47,083 bases of DNA, from contig NZ_VRTY01000044.1 in NCBI RefSeq assembly GCF_008017455.1, positions 1 to 47,083 of the forward strand, written 5' to 3'. Below the pieces are notes generated by a model. It made no database searches and was not told the DNA's origin. It saw only the letters and a list, made by a program, of their open reading frames with translations. The stretch's first letter is position 1. The number at the start of each line of letters is the position of its first letter. The position numbers and the translations under genes are program-made. Source of the stretch: Pontibacter qinzhouensis (GTDB lineage Bacteria > Bacteroidota > Bacteroidia > Cytophagales > Hymenobacteraceae). This document shows positions 17,401-24,923 of this stretch, piece after piece.

Positions 17401-17844
17401 ATGAAAAAATTATTTTTATCATTAGCATTGGCTGCTCTTACTGCTGGTGGTGTAATGGCTCAGCAAGCTCCTAAAGCACAAACTGCGACTCAAAAAGCAC
17501 CAGTTACCGATGGCCTTGCGCTCACTTTTGAAGAAGCAGAATTTAATTTCGGCGATATTACGCAAGGTGATGTAGTAGAGCACGTGTTTAAATTCACGAA
17601 CACAGGTACGCAGCCACTGGTTATTGAGCGCGTGGATGTGACCTGCGGCTGTACCACCCCATCGTGGACGAAAGAGCCTGTAATGCCTGGCAAAACTGGT
17701 TTTGTGACAGCTAAATTTAACAGTGCCGGTAAAATGGGCCAGCAGAAAAAAGCGATAACCGTACACTCTAACAATACCGATGGAGCTAAATATGTGTACA
17801 TCGTGACCAATATCAAAGCAAAATCTACGGCTAGCGCCAACTAA
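17401..17844 (+). CDS. Single-domain DUF1573 exported protein
   Basis: A 147-residue protein with a signal peptide (MKKLFLSLALAALTAGG, cleavage near MAQ) and one DUF1573 domain. The domain contains FNFGDITQG, TCGCTTPSWTKEP and PGKTGFVTAKF. It is clearly paralogous to the first domain of the protein at 416-1198: the CGCTTP-x-WTK-x-P and PGKTG stretches coincide. The ATG at 17401 is chosen because a signal peptide begins exactly there. Function unknown. A strong terminator follows. Confidence 0.85.
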   Translation: MKKLFLSLALAALTAGGVMAQQAPKAQTATQKAPVTDGLALTFEEAEFNFGDITQGDVVEHVFKFTNTGTQPLVIERVDVTCGCTTPSWTKEPVMPGKTGFVTAKFNSAGKMGQQKKAITVHSNNTDGAKYVYIVTNIKAKSTASAN

Positions 17845-17877
17845 TAATACAGATAAACTGCTTTTGCAGTGCCTCCT

Positions 17878-17918
17878 AAAACAGAGAAGCCACCCGCATG
17901 CGGGTGGCTTCTCTGTTT
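17878..17918. terminator. Bidirectional terminator between DUF1573 and DUF423 genes
   Basis: A near-perfect palindrome (arms AAACAGAGAAGCCACCCGC and its complement, centred on GCATGC). It lies between two convergent genes. Confidence 0.9.
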
Positions 17919-17941
17919 CAAAGTAATTTATAATGTTGAGT

Positions 17942-18319
17942 TTATAGCGCTTTGGCAAGAGCGTAAAAGAGTGCTCCCCAACCTACAATCAGCAAGGTGC
18001 CGCCAATGGGTGTAATAGCGCCCAGCCAGGTAATGCCGGTAATGCAAAGGGTGTACAAGGAGCCGGAGAAAACCAGTATGCCCAGCACAAAGCACCAGGC
18101 TGCGACCTGCAAAGCCGGAGACTCAACCCTGAAAAGAAGTAAACCAACCGCCAGCAGTGCAAACGTGTGGTACATCTGGTATTTAACAGCTGTCTCGAAG
18201 GTATCGGTGCGGCCGCTTGCCTGTAGCATTGGGGCAAGTGCATGTGCTCCAAAAGCACCGATCATAACAGTTAAGGCGCCAAGGGCACTGGCAATAAGTA
18301 AAATAATTTTCTGCGTCAT
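17942..18319 (-). CDS. DUF423 family membrane protein
   Basis: A 125-residue inner-membrane protein with four hydrophobic segments. It has the DUF423 hallmarks GAFGAHAL (22-29), YQMYHTFALLAVG, GILVFSGSLY and TPIGGTLLIVGW. The biochemical role is unknown in the family (E. coli YgdD belongs here). It is convergent with the DUF1573 gene and shares its terminator. Confidence 0.88.
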   Translation of the reverse strand: MTQKIILLIASALGALTVMIGAFGAHALAPMLQASGRTDTFETAVKYQMYHTFALLAVGLLLFRVESPALQVAAWCFVLGILVFSGSLYTLCITGITWLGAITPIGGTLLIVGWGALFYALAKAL

Positions 18320-18387
18320 GGGTAATCGTAAAGTCAGGTTACTTCAAAACAAAGGCTCCGTAAGAGGCCATGCAAAAGTAAGCACTT

Positions 18388-18424
18388 AATTTTCTTTGGA
18401 AGGCCAATTTCATTAGAATAATTT
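18388..18424 (-). repeat. 60-bp dispersed element, partial copy F
   Basis: Only the right half is present: CTTTGGAAGGCC core and TTTCATTAGAATAATTT end. The TACCCTTG end is missing or decayed. Confidence 0.7.
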
Positions 18425-18496
18425 ACTTGTAGGTGGCTGGTTGTTGATTGTTAAATTGTTAGTGGAAAGTAGGGTATGGAAGACAAGGCAGTGTGA

Positions 18497-18519
18497 GCAG
18501 CTCCTGCGAGTGTCTGAGC
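18497..18519 (+). repeat. 23-bp motif, copy 1
   Basis: Reads GCAGCTCCTGCGAGTGTCT then GAGC. It recurs inverted with one mismatch at 21224-21246. In both places it lies on the AATTATT side of a dispersed element, separated by a T/G-rich TTGTTGATTGTTAAAT-like tract. Confidence 0.65.
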
Positions 18520-18562
18520 TACGCAGGAGGGAGGTTTAGGAGAGGTGTCTGTTAATAACGAT

Positions 18563-19477
18563 TTACAACTTCTGGAACAGGTTCGGGTAATCTGTTATCA
18601 AACCGTCTACGCCTAATTGTTGCAGCTGCTGCATGTCGGAGAGTTCGTTTACGGTCCAGGGAACTACTTTCATGCCTTTGGCGTGGCTATCCTGCACCAG
18701 TTTTGGGCTTACCAGTTTGTAGTAGGGGCTGTAGATGGTGGGGGTAAAGCCAAGTTGCTCTAAATTCCATTCCAGCGACCGCAGGTTCTCAACAAGTAAG
18801 GCGGTTTTAACTTCGGGGTACTGTTGCTGGAGCACCTGAAGCGTGCGTACATCAAACGATTGTATAATAACCCAGGGCGCAATGCCTTTCTCTTCCACAA
18901 CCTGCATCAGTAATTTAACAAATTCCGCTGGCTCAGGGTGGTACAGGCCATCGGTAGCAGGTTTCGATTTAGTTTCGATGTTATAGAAGGGCTGTGGCAG
19001 TTGGTCCTGCTGCACACGTGCCTGCACGGCATCTATCAGATCGGTTAGAAGCGGTTTATATGTTTTTAGCGGCTGCTGCTCCGGAAATTTCGGGTTTCTT
19101 TTGGAGCCGGCATCAAACTCCCTGATCTGGTTGTAGTCGAGCTGGTAAAGTATATGCTTTTTCGCATCTGCTGCCGGAATCTCTTCTCCGTTGGGTTGCA
19201 GCACGTAGTCCCGGTTCATATACGGGTCGTGCGAGAGCACCACCTGTTTGTCTTTTGTAATGTGCACGTCCATCTCCAGCGTGGTTACCTGTAGTTCCAG
19301 GGCTTTCAGCATAGCCGGTATGGTGTTTTCGGGCAGCAGACCTCTGGCTCCACGATGACCTTCTTTGTCGAAGGCGGGTAAGGCAGCAGGTGCGGTGGCT
19401 GGTAAATTGTTCATAGACCGGGTACAGCTCAAAAGCGTTAGCAGCGAGAATAACAGAGAAAGATACTTATGGTTCAT
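18563..19477 (-). CDS. Glycerophosphodiester phosphodiesterase lipoprotein
   Basis: A protein of about 304 residues. It has a lipoprotein signal (LSLLFSLLTLL, lipobox LSC) and a GDPD (TIM-barrel) domain. Catalytic motifs are EGHRGARGLLPENT, with the first catalytic His, then LEMDVHITKDKQ with the metal-binding Glu-x-Asp, and VLSHDP with the second His. It hydrolyses glycerophosphodiesters to glycerol-3-phosphate and an alcohol, outside the cytoplasm given the lipid anchor. The C-terminal GVDGLITDYPNLF is a typical GDPD end. The ATG at 19477 is chosen because the signal peptide starts there; the open frame runs 57 codons further upstream without support. Confidence 0.88.
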   Translation of the reverse strand: MNHKYLSLLFSLLTLLSCTRSMNNLPATAPAALPAFDKEGHRGARGLLPENTIPAMLKALELQVTTLEMDVHITKDKQVVLSHDPYMNRDYVLQPNGEEIPAADAKKHILYQLDYNQIREFDAGSKRNPKFPEQQPLKTYKPLLTDLIDAVQARVQQDQLPQPFYNIETKSKPATDGLYHPEPAEFVKLLMQVVEEKGIAPWVIIQSFDVRTLQVLQQQYPEVKTALLVENLRSLEWNLEQLGFTPTIYSPYYKLVSPKLVQDSHAKGMKVVPWTVNELSDMQQLQQLGVDGLITDYPNLFQKL

Positions 19478-19661
19478 AATTAACAGTAAGGTAACGAACC
19501 ACAAAGGTGCATGCTTCGGAGTTGCTACAAAATATCTGCTCCTATTCTTCATGAAAAGGTAACATAAGGCTCCGGCAGATTTAAGGCTGTTGCTTTTTTT
19601 ACGATAACTAAAACAAAGTTCCGCAAAAAAGGCAACAGCAAAAAGCACCAGCAGTTACTAC

Positions 19662-19698
19662 AAAGGCCACTGCAACTCAAGAGTAGCAGTGGCCTTTC
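19662..19698. terminator. Terminator-like hairpin, after the DUF2750 gene
   Basis: A 12-bp stem AAAGGCCACTGC with GCAGTGGCCTTT. It lies about 60 bases past the stop of the minus-strand DUF2750 gene and upstream of the GDPD start. Confidence 0.75.
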
Positions 19699-19760
19699 TG
19701 TTATACAGATTTACAGCAACTTACATAAGTTTTAAGTACAGTTGCTTCTGTTTTAAATAA

Positions 19761-20213
19761 TTAGTCTTCTTCGCCTTCCAGGGCTTCGATGAGCTGCTTC
19801 TCAAATTCTTCCTGGTTGTCGTATTGGGTAAACTCGAGAGTCTCGCCTTTTTCTTTCAGTAAGTTTACAATGTCGAGGGCTACAATTAACGGGTCCACTT
19901 CTTTGCCAGATAAGTCCTGAGTCCAGTTGGTTCCCATAATCAGTTCGTCGCCGTACATGCCTACACACCAGTTCTCCAGAAAATCTATGAGCGTTACCGA
20001 CTCGGTCTGGTAAGTGGCCCAATCGTCTTCGGCACATGCTTTTGCACTGTCTTCATCAGACCAGAACAAGATCACATCTTCGTCTTCGTAGTCAGCTGAG
20101 GAAGATGTCGCCCACGCTTCATCTTTCGATAACCCCCATACGGTGCCAGTGGCCACAACCTCTTCTACAAATTGGTTGTACCTGGTTTCATTACTTGCTG
20201 CATCTTTTGTCAT
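19761..20213 (-). CDS. DUF2750 domain protein
   Basis: A 150-residue acidic cytoplasmic protein that fits the DUF2750 family. It has RYNQFVEEVVATGTVWGL near the N-terminus, an acidic FWSDEDSAKACAE segment and FLENWCVGMYGDE followed by MGTNW. No enzymatic motif is visible and the function is unknown. It is downstream of YggS on the same strand, with about 60 bases between, so the two may be co-transcribed. Confidence 0.8.
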   Translation of the reverse strand: MTKDAASNETRYNQFVEEVVATGTVWGLSKDEAWATSSSADYEDEDVILFWSDEDSAKACAEDDWATYQTESVTLIDFLENWCVGMYGDELIMGTNWTQDLSGKEVDPLIVALDIVNLLKEKGETLEFTQYDNQEEFEKQLIEALEGEED

Positions 20214-20272
20214 AGTGCTCTGGTGTTATGCTAATTTAAATTAAGTATTTAGTTGCTTGTTGTGTGCTAGGT

Positions 20273-20959
20273 TTACTTGTTATAGTGGCGGGCTCCGAAA
20301 ATGCCGCTTCCTACCCGAATCATGGTGCTGCCTTCCTGCAGTGCCAGTTCCCAGTCGGAGGTCATTCCCATCGATATTTCTGTGAAATCCTGGTTGGCAT
20401 GAAAAAACGTTTCTTTCAGGTTCAGGAAGCACTGGCGCAGGTACCGGAACTCCTGGCGCAGTTTATCCTGGTTGTCGGTGTTGGTGGCGATGCCCATTAC
20501 ACCTGTTATCCGGATGTATTTCATGGCATGGTACTCTTCTGATTGCAGCAGGGCCACCGCCTCTTCGTAGTCCATGCCGAACTTGGTGGTTTCGTCTGCG
20601 ATAGAAAGCTGGAGCAGGCAGTTAATAGGTGTGGTGCGGTTCCAGGCTTCGGCACGGCGGTTAATCTCGAGCAGCAGCTTCAGGCTGTCAACCGATTGAA
20701 TGGTGTTGATAAAGCTGGCGATCTGCTTCACCTTATTTGTCTGGAGGTGCCCGATCAGGTGCCACTCAATGTCGTGGGGTAGCTGCTCGTGTTTCTCTAC
20801 CAACTCTTGTACCTTGTTTTCTCCGAATAACCGGTGCCCGGCATTGTAAGCTTCCTCGATGGCGGCCACTGGGTGCGTTTTAGAAACGGCTACCAGGCGG
20901 CAGGGCGTAAGTCGTAGTTTCTCGTCGAAAAACAGGATATTATCAGCGATTGTAGGCAT
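20273..20959 (-). CDS. yggS: YggS/PLPBP family pyridoxal-phosphate homeostasis protein
   Basis: A 228-residue PLP-binding protein with an alanine-racemase-like barrel. The PLP-binding Lys27 lies in LVAVSKTHP. Other conserved blocks are FGENKVQEL, WHLIGHLQTNK, SVDSLKLL and the C-terminal MGMTSDWELALQEGSTMIRVG, with RVG closing the phosphate site. The family maintains vitamin B6 and amino-acid balance rather than catalysing a known reaction. Confidence 0.92.
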   Translation of the reverse strand: MPTIADNILFFDEKLRLTPCRLVAVSKTHPVAAIEEAYNAGHRLFGENKVQELVEKHEQLPHDIEWHLIGHLQTNKVKQIASFINTIQSVDSLKLLLEINRRAEAWNRTTPINCLLQLSIADETTKFGMDYEEAVALLQSEEYHAMKYIRITGVMGIATNTDNQDKLRQEFRYLRQCFLNLKETFFHANQDFTEISMGMTSDWELALQEGSTMIRVGSGIFGARHYNK

Positions 20960-21114
20960 GGTGGTGTCCGTTGTTTGATAATATGGAATAAGTATAAGTT
21001 ATTTTTAAGAATTAGCCAATTTAAGCAGCTGCTTTTTTACTTCAGCCGGCTGCTTTGCCTGGTAGTTTTCCCCTGCTAAACGAATTTTAAGTGTTTTGGA
21101 TAGCAACAGGTTAC
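20960..21114. other. Intergenic spacer upstream of YggS
   Basis: About 155 bases with pyrimidine- and GC-rich patches but no clear promoter. The rest of the gap to 21400 holds two tandem dispersed elements (G, H), the inverted 23-bp motif and a CAACCATTTAACAAG-rich tract. Confidence 0.4.
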
Positions 21115-21171
21115 ATTATTCAAATGAAATCGCCCTTCCAAAGCTTTTCTGCAGATTTTAATCCAAGGTTA
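21115..21171 (+). repeat. 60-bp dispersed element, copy G
   Basis: Copy with ATTATTCAAATGAAA end, GCCCTTCCAAAGC core and ATCCAAGGTT end. It is in tandem with copy H, 160 bases away, and in the same orientation. Confidence 0.8.
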
Positions 21172-21223
21172 TTTGTTGCCAGATTTTTCTTCTGTAGCTG
21201 GTTCTCAAGCTTTGATCTGTTTT

Positions 21224-21246
21224 GCTCAGACGCTCGCAGGAGCTGC
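21224..21246 (-). repeat. 23-bp motif, copy 2
   Basis: Inverted copy (one mismatch) of the motif at 18497-18519. It lies between elements G and H. Confidence 0.65.
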
Positions 21247-21333
21247 GCACGCTGCGAGGATTTCCGATCAACCATTTAACAAGTTCGCCATTTAACCACC
21301 TAACCATGTAACTATCAACCACCAGCAACCAAC

Positions 21334-21393
21334 AATTATTCTAATGAAAATGGCCTTCCAAAGGTAAAACCAGCTTAGGGCAGTCAAGGGTAC
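21334..21393 (+). repeat. 60-bp dispersed element, copy H
   Basis: Full copy: AATTATTCTAATGAAA, GGCCTTCCAAAGG and GTCAAGGGTACC. It ends 7 bases before the stop codon of the minus-strand BatA-like gene at 21401. Confidence 0.88.
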
Positions 21394-21400
21394 CAGGAGC

Positions 21401-22453
21401 TCAATCTTCCAGCACATTGGTGATAAAGGTGTTTTTCAGCAACATCCAGAACAGGAGGGTAATCAGCGCCCACTTCAGGTACACCTGGTAATAGTCTTGC
21501 GTGTCGCGGAAACGCTTTTCTGTTACTTCTGTTTTTTCATACCGGTCTATATTGGCGAAAATGGCCTGCAGAGCATCTTTGGTGTCGGCCCTGAAAAACT
21601 GGCCTTCGCCGATGCGGGCAATTTCACGCAGGCTGGTTTCGTCGAGCACGGTTTCTACATATACCATGTTTCCGTCGTCTCCTAAATCGTAAGGTACCTG
21701 ACCATCTTTCCCGATACCGATGGTGTAAAGTTTTATGTGGTGCGCGTAAGCCAGCTGGGCCGCCATAATGGGGTCAAGGCTGCCGGCGGTGTTTTCGCCA
21801 TCGCTTATTAGAATAGCCACTTTGCTTTTGGCATCCGACTCCCGCATGCGGTTAATGGCAATAGCCAGGGCACTCCCTATAGCGGTGCCATCGTTCGGGA
21901 TCATTTTAAAGCCGATGGATTTGATGCTCTCGCGCAGGAGCTGGTAATCGGTGGTGAGGGGGGCAAGCGAGTAGGCATCGCCGGCAAATATCACCAGCCC
22001 GATGCGGTCCTGCACACGGCCGTTTATAAAATCGAGAGCTACTTCTTTGGCTGCTTCGAGGCGGTTAGGAGCAATATCAGCCAACTCCATCGAGCCCGAA
22101 ACATCAAGTAAAAGCACTATATCTATGCCTTCTGCGGTTTGCTCTATCTGCTCGTTTACTTGCTGTGGCCGGGCCAGTGCCACCAGCACCAGCGCCATAA
22201 ACACCATAAAAACCAGTTCGGGCAGAAACCGGAGCAGGCTGGTCCAATGCCATTTCACATCGCCCTCAAACATGGCCATATCGAGCTTATTGCGCGAACC
22301 GGCACGCAGCAGGTTCTTGAGCAAAAATATAAACGGAATGGCCAGCAGCGCATACAGCACAATCGGGTACACCCAGTCGAAGGAGTGCAGGGTGCCGTAG
22401 CTAAACCACTCCGGGCTCAGCCAATCCCAGAAATTATCGCTTAGTTTTAGCAT
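21401..22453 (-). CDS. batA: VWA-domain membrane protein, BatA-like
   Basis: A 350-residue inner-membrane protein with two N-terminal membrane helices (about 28-48 and 75-93), a von Willebrand A domain and a final helix near 330-345. The MIDAS metal site DVSGS lies at 117-121, with later conserved NDGTAIGSAL and LISDGENTAG. It matches BatA of the Bacteroidota aerotolerance (Bat) clusters. These are linked to the MoxR-DUF58 system, probably for protein folding or activation in the periplasm (established context, exact role unknown). The gene overlaps the upstream gene by 20 bases and is the third in the operon. Confidence 0.88.
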   Translation of the reverse strand: MLKLSDNFWDWLSPEWFSYGTLHSFDWVYPIVLYALLAIPFIFLLKNLLRAGSRNKLDMAMFEGDVKWHWTSLLRFLPELVFMVFMALVLVALARPQQVNEQIEQTAEGIDIVLLLDVSGSMELADIAPNRLEAAKEVALDFINGRVQDRIGLVIFAGDAYSLAPLTTDYQLLRESIKSIGFKMIPNDGTAIGSALAIAINRMRESDAKSKVAILISDGENTAGSLDPIMAAQLAYAHHIKLYTIGIGKDGQVPYDLGDDGNMVYVETVLDETSLREIARIGEGQFFRADTKDALQAIFANIDRYEKTEVTEKRFRDTQDYYQVYLKWALITLLFWMLLKNTFITNVLED

Positions 22454-23348
22454 TTCGGGTTAGTTCGCGTTGGTGTTTGTAGCGCGTTTTGGCAAAGCGG
22501 CGCAGCATGTGCAGGGCCTTGCCTGTCTCAGGGTCGGCTTCGGCCATGTTGCCATAAATGGCGCGGTCGCAGAGGCGGAGGGCGGTGTTCACTTCTTCAT
22601 CATCGTTGTAGAACATCACAATTTCTTTGGTGGTGAAGGAGTTGATGGCACTGCGCTCGAGCTTGGTCAGGTAGTTCTTCCAAAGCGACACGGCTTTCTC
22701 CAGGCTCTGCCCGTAACCCGATTTTACAAAGCGGTCTACGTGCGAGTTGTAGCGTGAGGCAAAATAAATATGGTCTTTGCGTAGGCGGTAGAGTTTGTAT
22801 TTCGTCAGGATGGCCTGGCCAAAAATAAACCAGATCAGGCTCAGGAAAACAACTCCGGCCACGATCCAGAGCAGCAGGTTTGGCCAGTTAAAGCGCTCTT
22901 CTACAAACAACAGCTCCGTTTCAGATTTAAACGTGAGCGGCTCCTGAACCTGTGCAACGAGCTGCTGCAGTGTTACCCTGGCAGGCTTTGCCAGCACCTG
23001 CAGCGTATCTTCGCCATCGAGTACATACACGGGCAGCGCCAGTTGCTGCAGACTGTCCGTCTCGAAGGTGCGGAGAGTGTATATGGCGCTGTCGATGCTG
23101 ATGCCGGAGCGGGTATACGTCGGGAAATAATTCTTCTGAACCAGCTCAAAGGGGCTGAAATTATAGCTGGAGTCGGGCAGAATGACCTCGCGCGACGACT
23201 CGTGCCGATGCACCAGCGTGTACTGCACTAACTCCCCGATTTTAACAGTCTGGCGGTTGAAGCTGCCAATTGGCGCTGCCACCTGCTGCCCAAGCACCGG
23301 CAACAGCTGCACCAGGAACAGCAAAAACAAGAGGATATACTTACGCAC
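22434..23348 (-). CDS. Membrane protein of the Bat/DUF58 operon
   Basis: A protein of about 304 residues, second in the operon. From the GTG at 23346-23348 (overlapping the stop of the DUF58 gene) it starts VRKYILLFLLFLVQLLPVLG, an export signal, followed by a beta-rich exported domain. A membrane helix (LLLWIVAGVVFLSLIWFIFG, about 180-199) and a helical cytoplasmic tail of about 105 residues complete it. It corresponds in position to the BatD-like or uncharacterised gene normally found between DUF58 and BatA. A longer ATG-initiated frame upstream lies inside the DUF58 gene and is rejected. No enzyme motif is visible. Confidence 0.75.
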   Translation of the reverse strand: MRKYILLFLLFLVQLLPVLGQQVAAPIGSFNRQTVKIGELVQYTLVHRHESSREVILPDSSYNFSPFELVQKNYFPTYTRSGISIDSAIYTLRTFETDSLQQLALPVYVLDGEDTLQVLAKPARVTLQQLVAQVQEPLTFKSETELLFVEERFNWPNLLLWIVAGVVFLSLIWFIFGQAILTKYKLYRLRKDHIYFASRYNSHVDRFVKSGYGQSLEKAVSLWKNYLTKLERSAINSFTTKEIVMFYNDDEEVNTALRLCDRAIYGNMAEADPETGKALHMLRRFAKTRYKHQRELTRNAKTKR

Positions 23349-24222
23349 TCTTTTTAGATGATTTATTTCGGAGCCGGAACAGGTTAACCAGCTGTGGCAC
23401 GTAGTCTTCGTTTGTCTGAATGGCCAGGTAGTTGGCCTGGTACTTCTGGCAGATGCGCGACACTTTTTTCTGGTTCTCGGCATACTGCGTAAAATACCGT
23501 TTTTTAAATTCTTCGCCAGCGGTATTGAGCCAGATCGTGCGGCCTGTCTCCTTGTCGAGCACCGGCACAATGCCCAGGTTAGGCAGCTTCTGCTCCCGCA
23601 CATCGAGCAACTGAATCACGATCAGGTCGTGGCGTTTGGCTAGCATGGCCAGTTCCTTTTCGTACTCCACATCTATAAAATCAGAAATCAGCAGAATAAT
23701 GCTGCGACGCTTTATAATGTCGAGCGTGAGTTTAATGCCTGACGAGAGGCTTGTTCTGGTAGAGACGGGTTGTAGCTCGTGCAGCGCCTTTACAATGGTG
23801 TAGGCCTGCTCAATGCCTTTGGCTGGTTTTATGTACTTCTCTTTTTTATCGCTGATGCAGATAATGCCGATCTGGCTCTGCTGCCTGGCCGCCGACAGGG
23901 CCAGCACGCCACAAATTTCTTTCCCCACGTCTATTTTCTGCTGCGCGCCGGTGCCAATGGTTTGCGAAGCGCTTACATCGAGCATCAGAAACACCGATTG
24001 CTCTTTTTCTTCGCGGTATGTCTTTACAAATGTACCATGGCCCTTTGCCGATACGTTCCAGTCAATAGAACGCACATCGTCGCCGTATTGGTATGCCCTT
24101 ACGTCGTCGAACTCGAGGCCGGTACCTTTAAAAACCGAATGGAAATCGCCCTGCATCTGCGTGGTGATCGCCTTGCGAATGCGGATTTCATATTTTCTCA
24201 GCTTTTGTATCAGCTCTTTCAT
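23341..24222 (-). CDS. DUF58 domain protein
   Basis: A 293-residue cytoplasmic protein of the DUF58 family (a vWA-like fold). Hallmarks are HSVFKGTGLEFDDVRAYQ (31-48), GDDVRSIDWNVSAKG, FVKTYREEKE and LDVSASQTIGTG (DxSxS). It usually works with a MoxR AAA ATPase, which would lie just outside this operon; none is visible in the window. It is first in a three-gene operon with two overlapping junctions, and divergent from the DUF4296 lipoprotein. Confidence 0.9.
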   Translation of the reverse strand: MKELIQKLRKYEIRIRKAITTQMQGDFHSVFKGTGLEFDDVRAYQYGDDVRSIDWNVSAKGHGTFVKTYREEKEQSVFLMLDVSASQTIGTGAQQKIDVGKEICGVLALSAARQQSQIGIICISDKKEKYIKPAKGIEQAYTIVKALHELQPVSTRTSLSSGIKLTLDIIKRRSIILLISDFIDVEYEKELAMLAKRHDLIVIQLLDVREQKLPNLGIVPVLDKETGRTIWLNTAGEEFKKRYFTQYAENQKKVSRICQKYQANYLAIQTNEDYVPQLVNLFRLRNKSSKKSA

Positions 24223-24280
24223 AGCTTTACAGCATGGCGTCAGATTTTAAAATTATGACTTATTATCGTATTTTACACCC

Positions 24281-24670
24281 GTGAAAAGACTTTTCTACCT
24301 ACTTTTTTGTATCAGCCTGATTGGCTGCGGCGAAAAAAAGCCTCAAAAGCCAGCTAATTTTATTCCTGATGAGAAAATGGTGCGTATTCTGGCCGATGTG
24401 CATACCGCAGAAGCACGTGTAGAACGCAGCCTGGCCTACCCCGATACTGCCCTGATGACGTTTAACCATTACCAGAATGAAATACTTGATAAGCATGAGG
24501 TAACAGAGGAGCAGTTCCGTGCCACCTACCGCTACTACCTCGAAAACATTCCTGAAATGGACCGGCTGTACGAGGTAATAATCGACACGCTGAGTGTACG
24601 CGAATCGCTGGCACAGGCCCGTGCCGACAGTGCCGCCAAACAGGTTGTGGCACCGACAGAGGCACCTTAG
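24281..24670 (+). CDS. DUF4296 lipoprotein
   Basis: A 129-residue small lipoprotein starting with GTG at 24281. The signal segment LFYLLFCISL is followed by the lipobox IGC. The mature part shows the DUF4296 pattern: MVRILADVHTAEARVER, a middle FNHYQNEILDKHEVTEEQFRATYRYY (split here into its two helices) and a Pro/Ala-rich end. Function unknown; the family is confined largely to Bacteroidota. It is divergent from the DUF58 operon, with 58 bases between starts. Confidence 0.82.
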   Translation: MKRLFYLLFCISLIGCGEKKPQKPANFIPDEKMVRILADVHTAEARVERSLAYPDTALMTFNHYQNEILDKHEVTEEQFRATYRYYLENIPEMDRLYEVIIDTLSVRESLAQARADSAAKQVVAPTEAP

Positions 24671-24827
24671 AATTATGAATGAGTGATTGTGAGAATGATT
24701 TAGGTTTGAATTATAGCTGTCAGGGCACTCTCATTTAGTTTTTTGAGGTACAAAAACGCAAAATTATTATACTATTAGCGCCTCGCCAATTTGATTGTTA
24801 GAAAATTTTTGAAGGTGCAAAAGCATT

Positions 24828-24923
24828 TCAAAGCGGCCAGAGGCCGGAGAATAGCCGTCACGAGCGAGGACGCTCGCGCCATGATAATTTATAATTTCTA
24901 ATTTTTAATTTGGCGAAGCATTA
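24828..24923 (+). repeat. 95-bp degenerate repeat, copy P1
   Basis: It shares with 31014-31108 the order GGCCAGAGGCCG / GAATAGCCG-CACGAGCG / CGCC-ATGATAATTT / TCTAATTTTTAATTT / GAAGCATTA. It contains a hairpin, CGAGCG-AGGA-CGCTCG. Its right end overlaps the stop of the MBL-rhodanese gene. Confidence 0.7.

Noticed and set aside
23349..23603. ATG-initiated extension of the Bat-operon membrane protein
   Set aside because: It lies within the DUF58 coding sequence and reads as shadow; the GTG at 23346-23348 opens a clear signal peptide.
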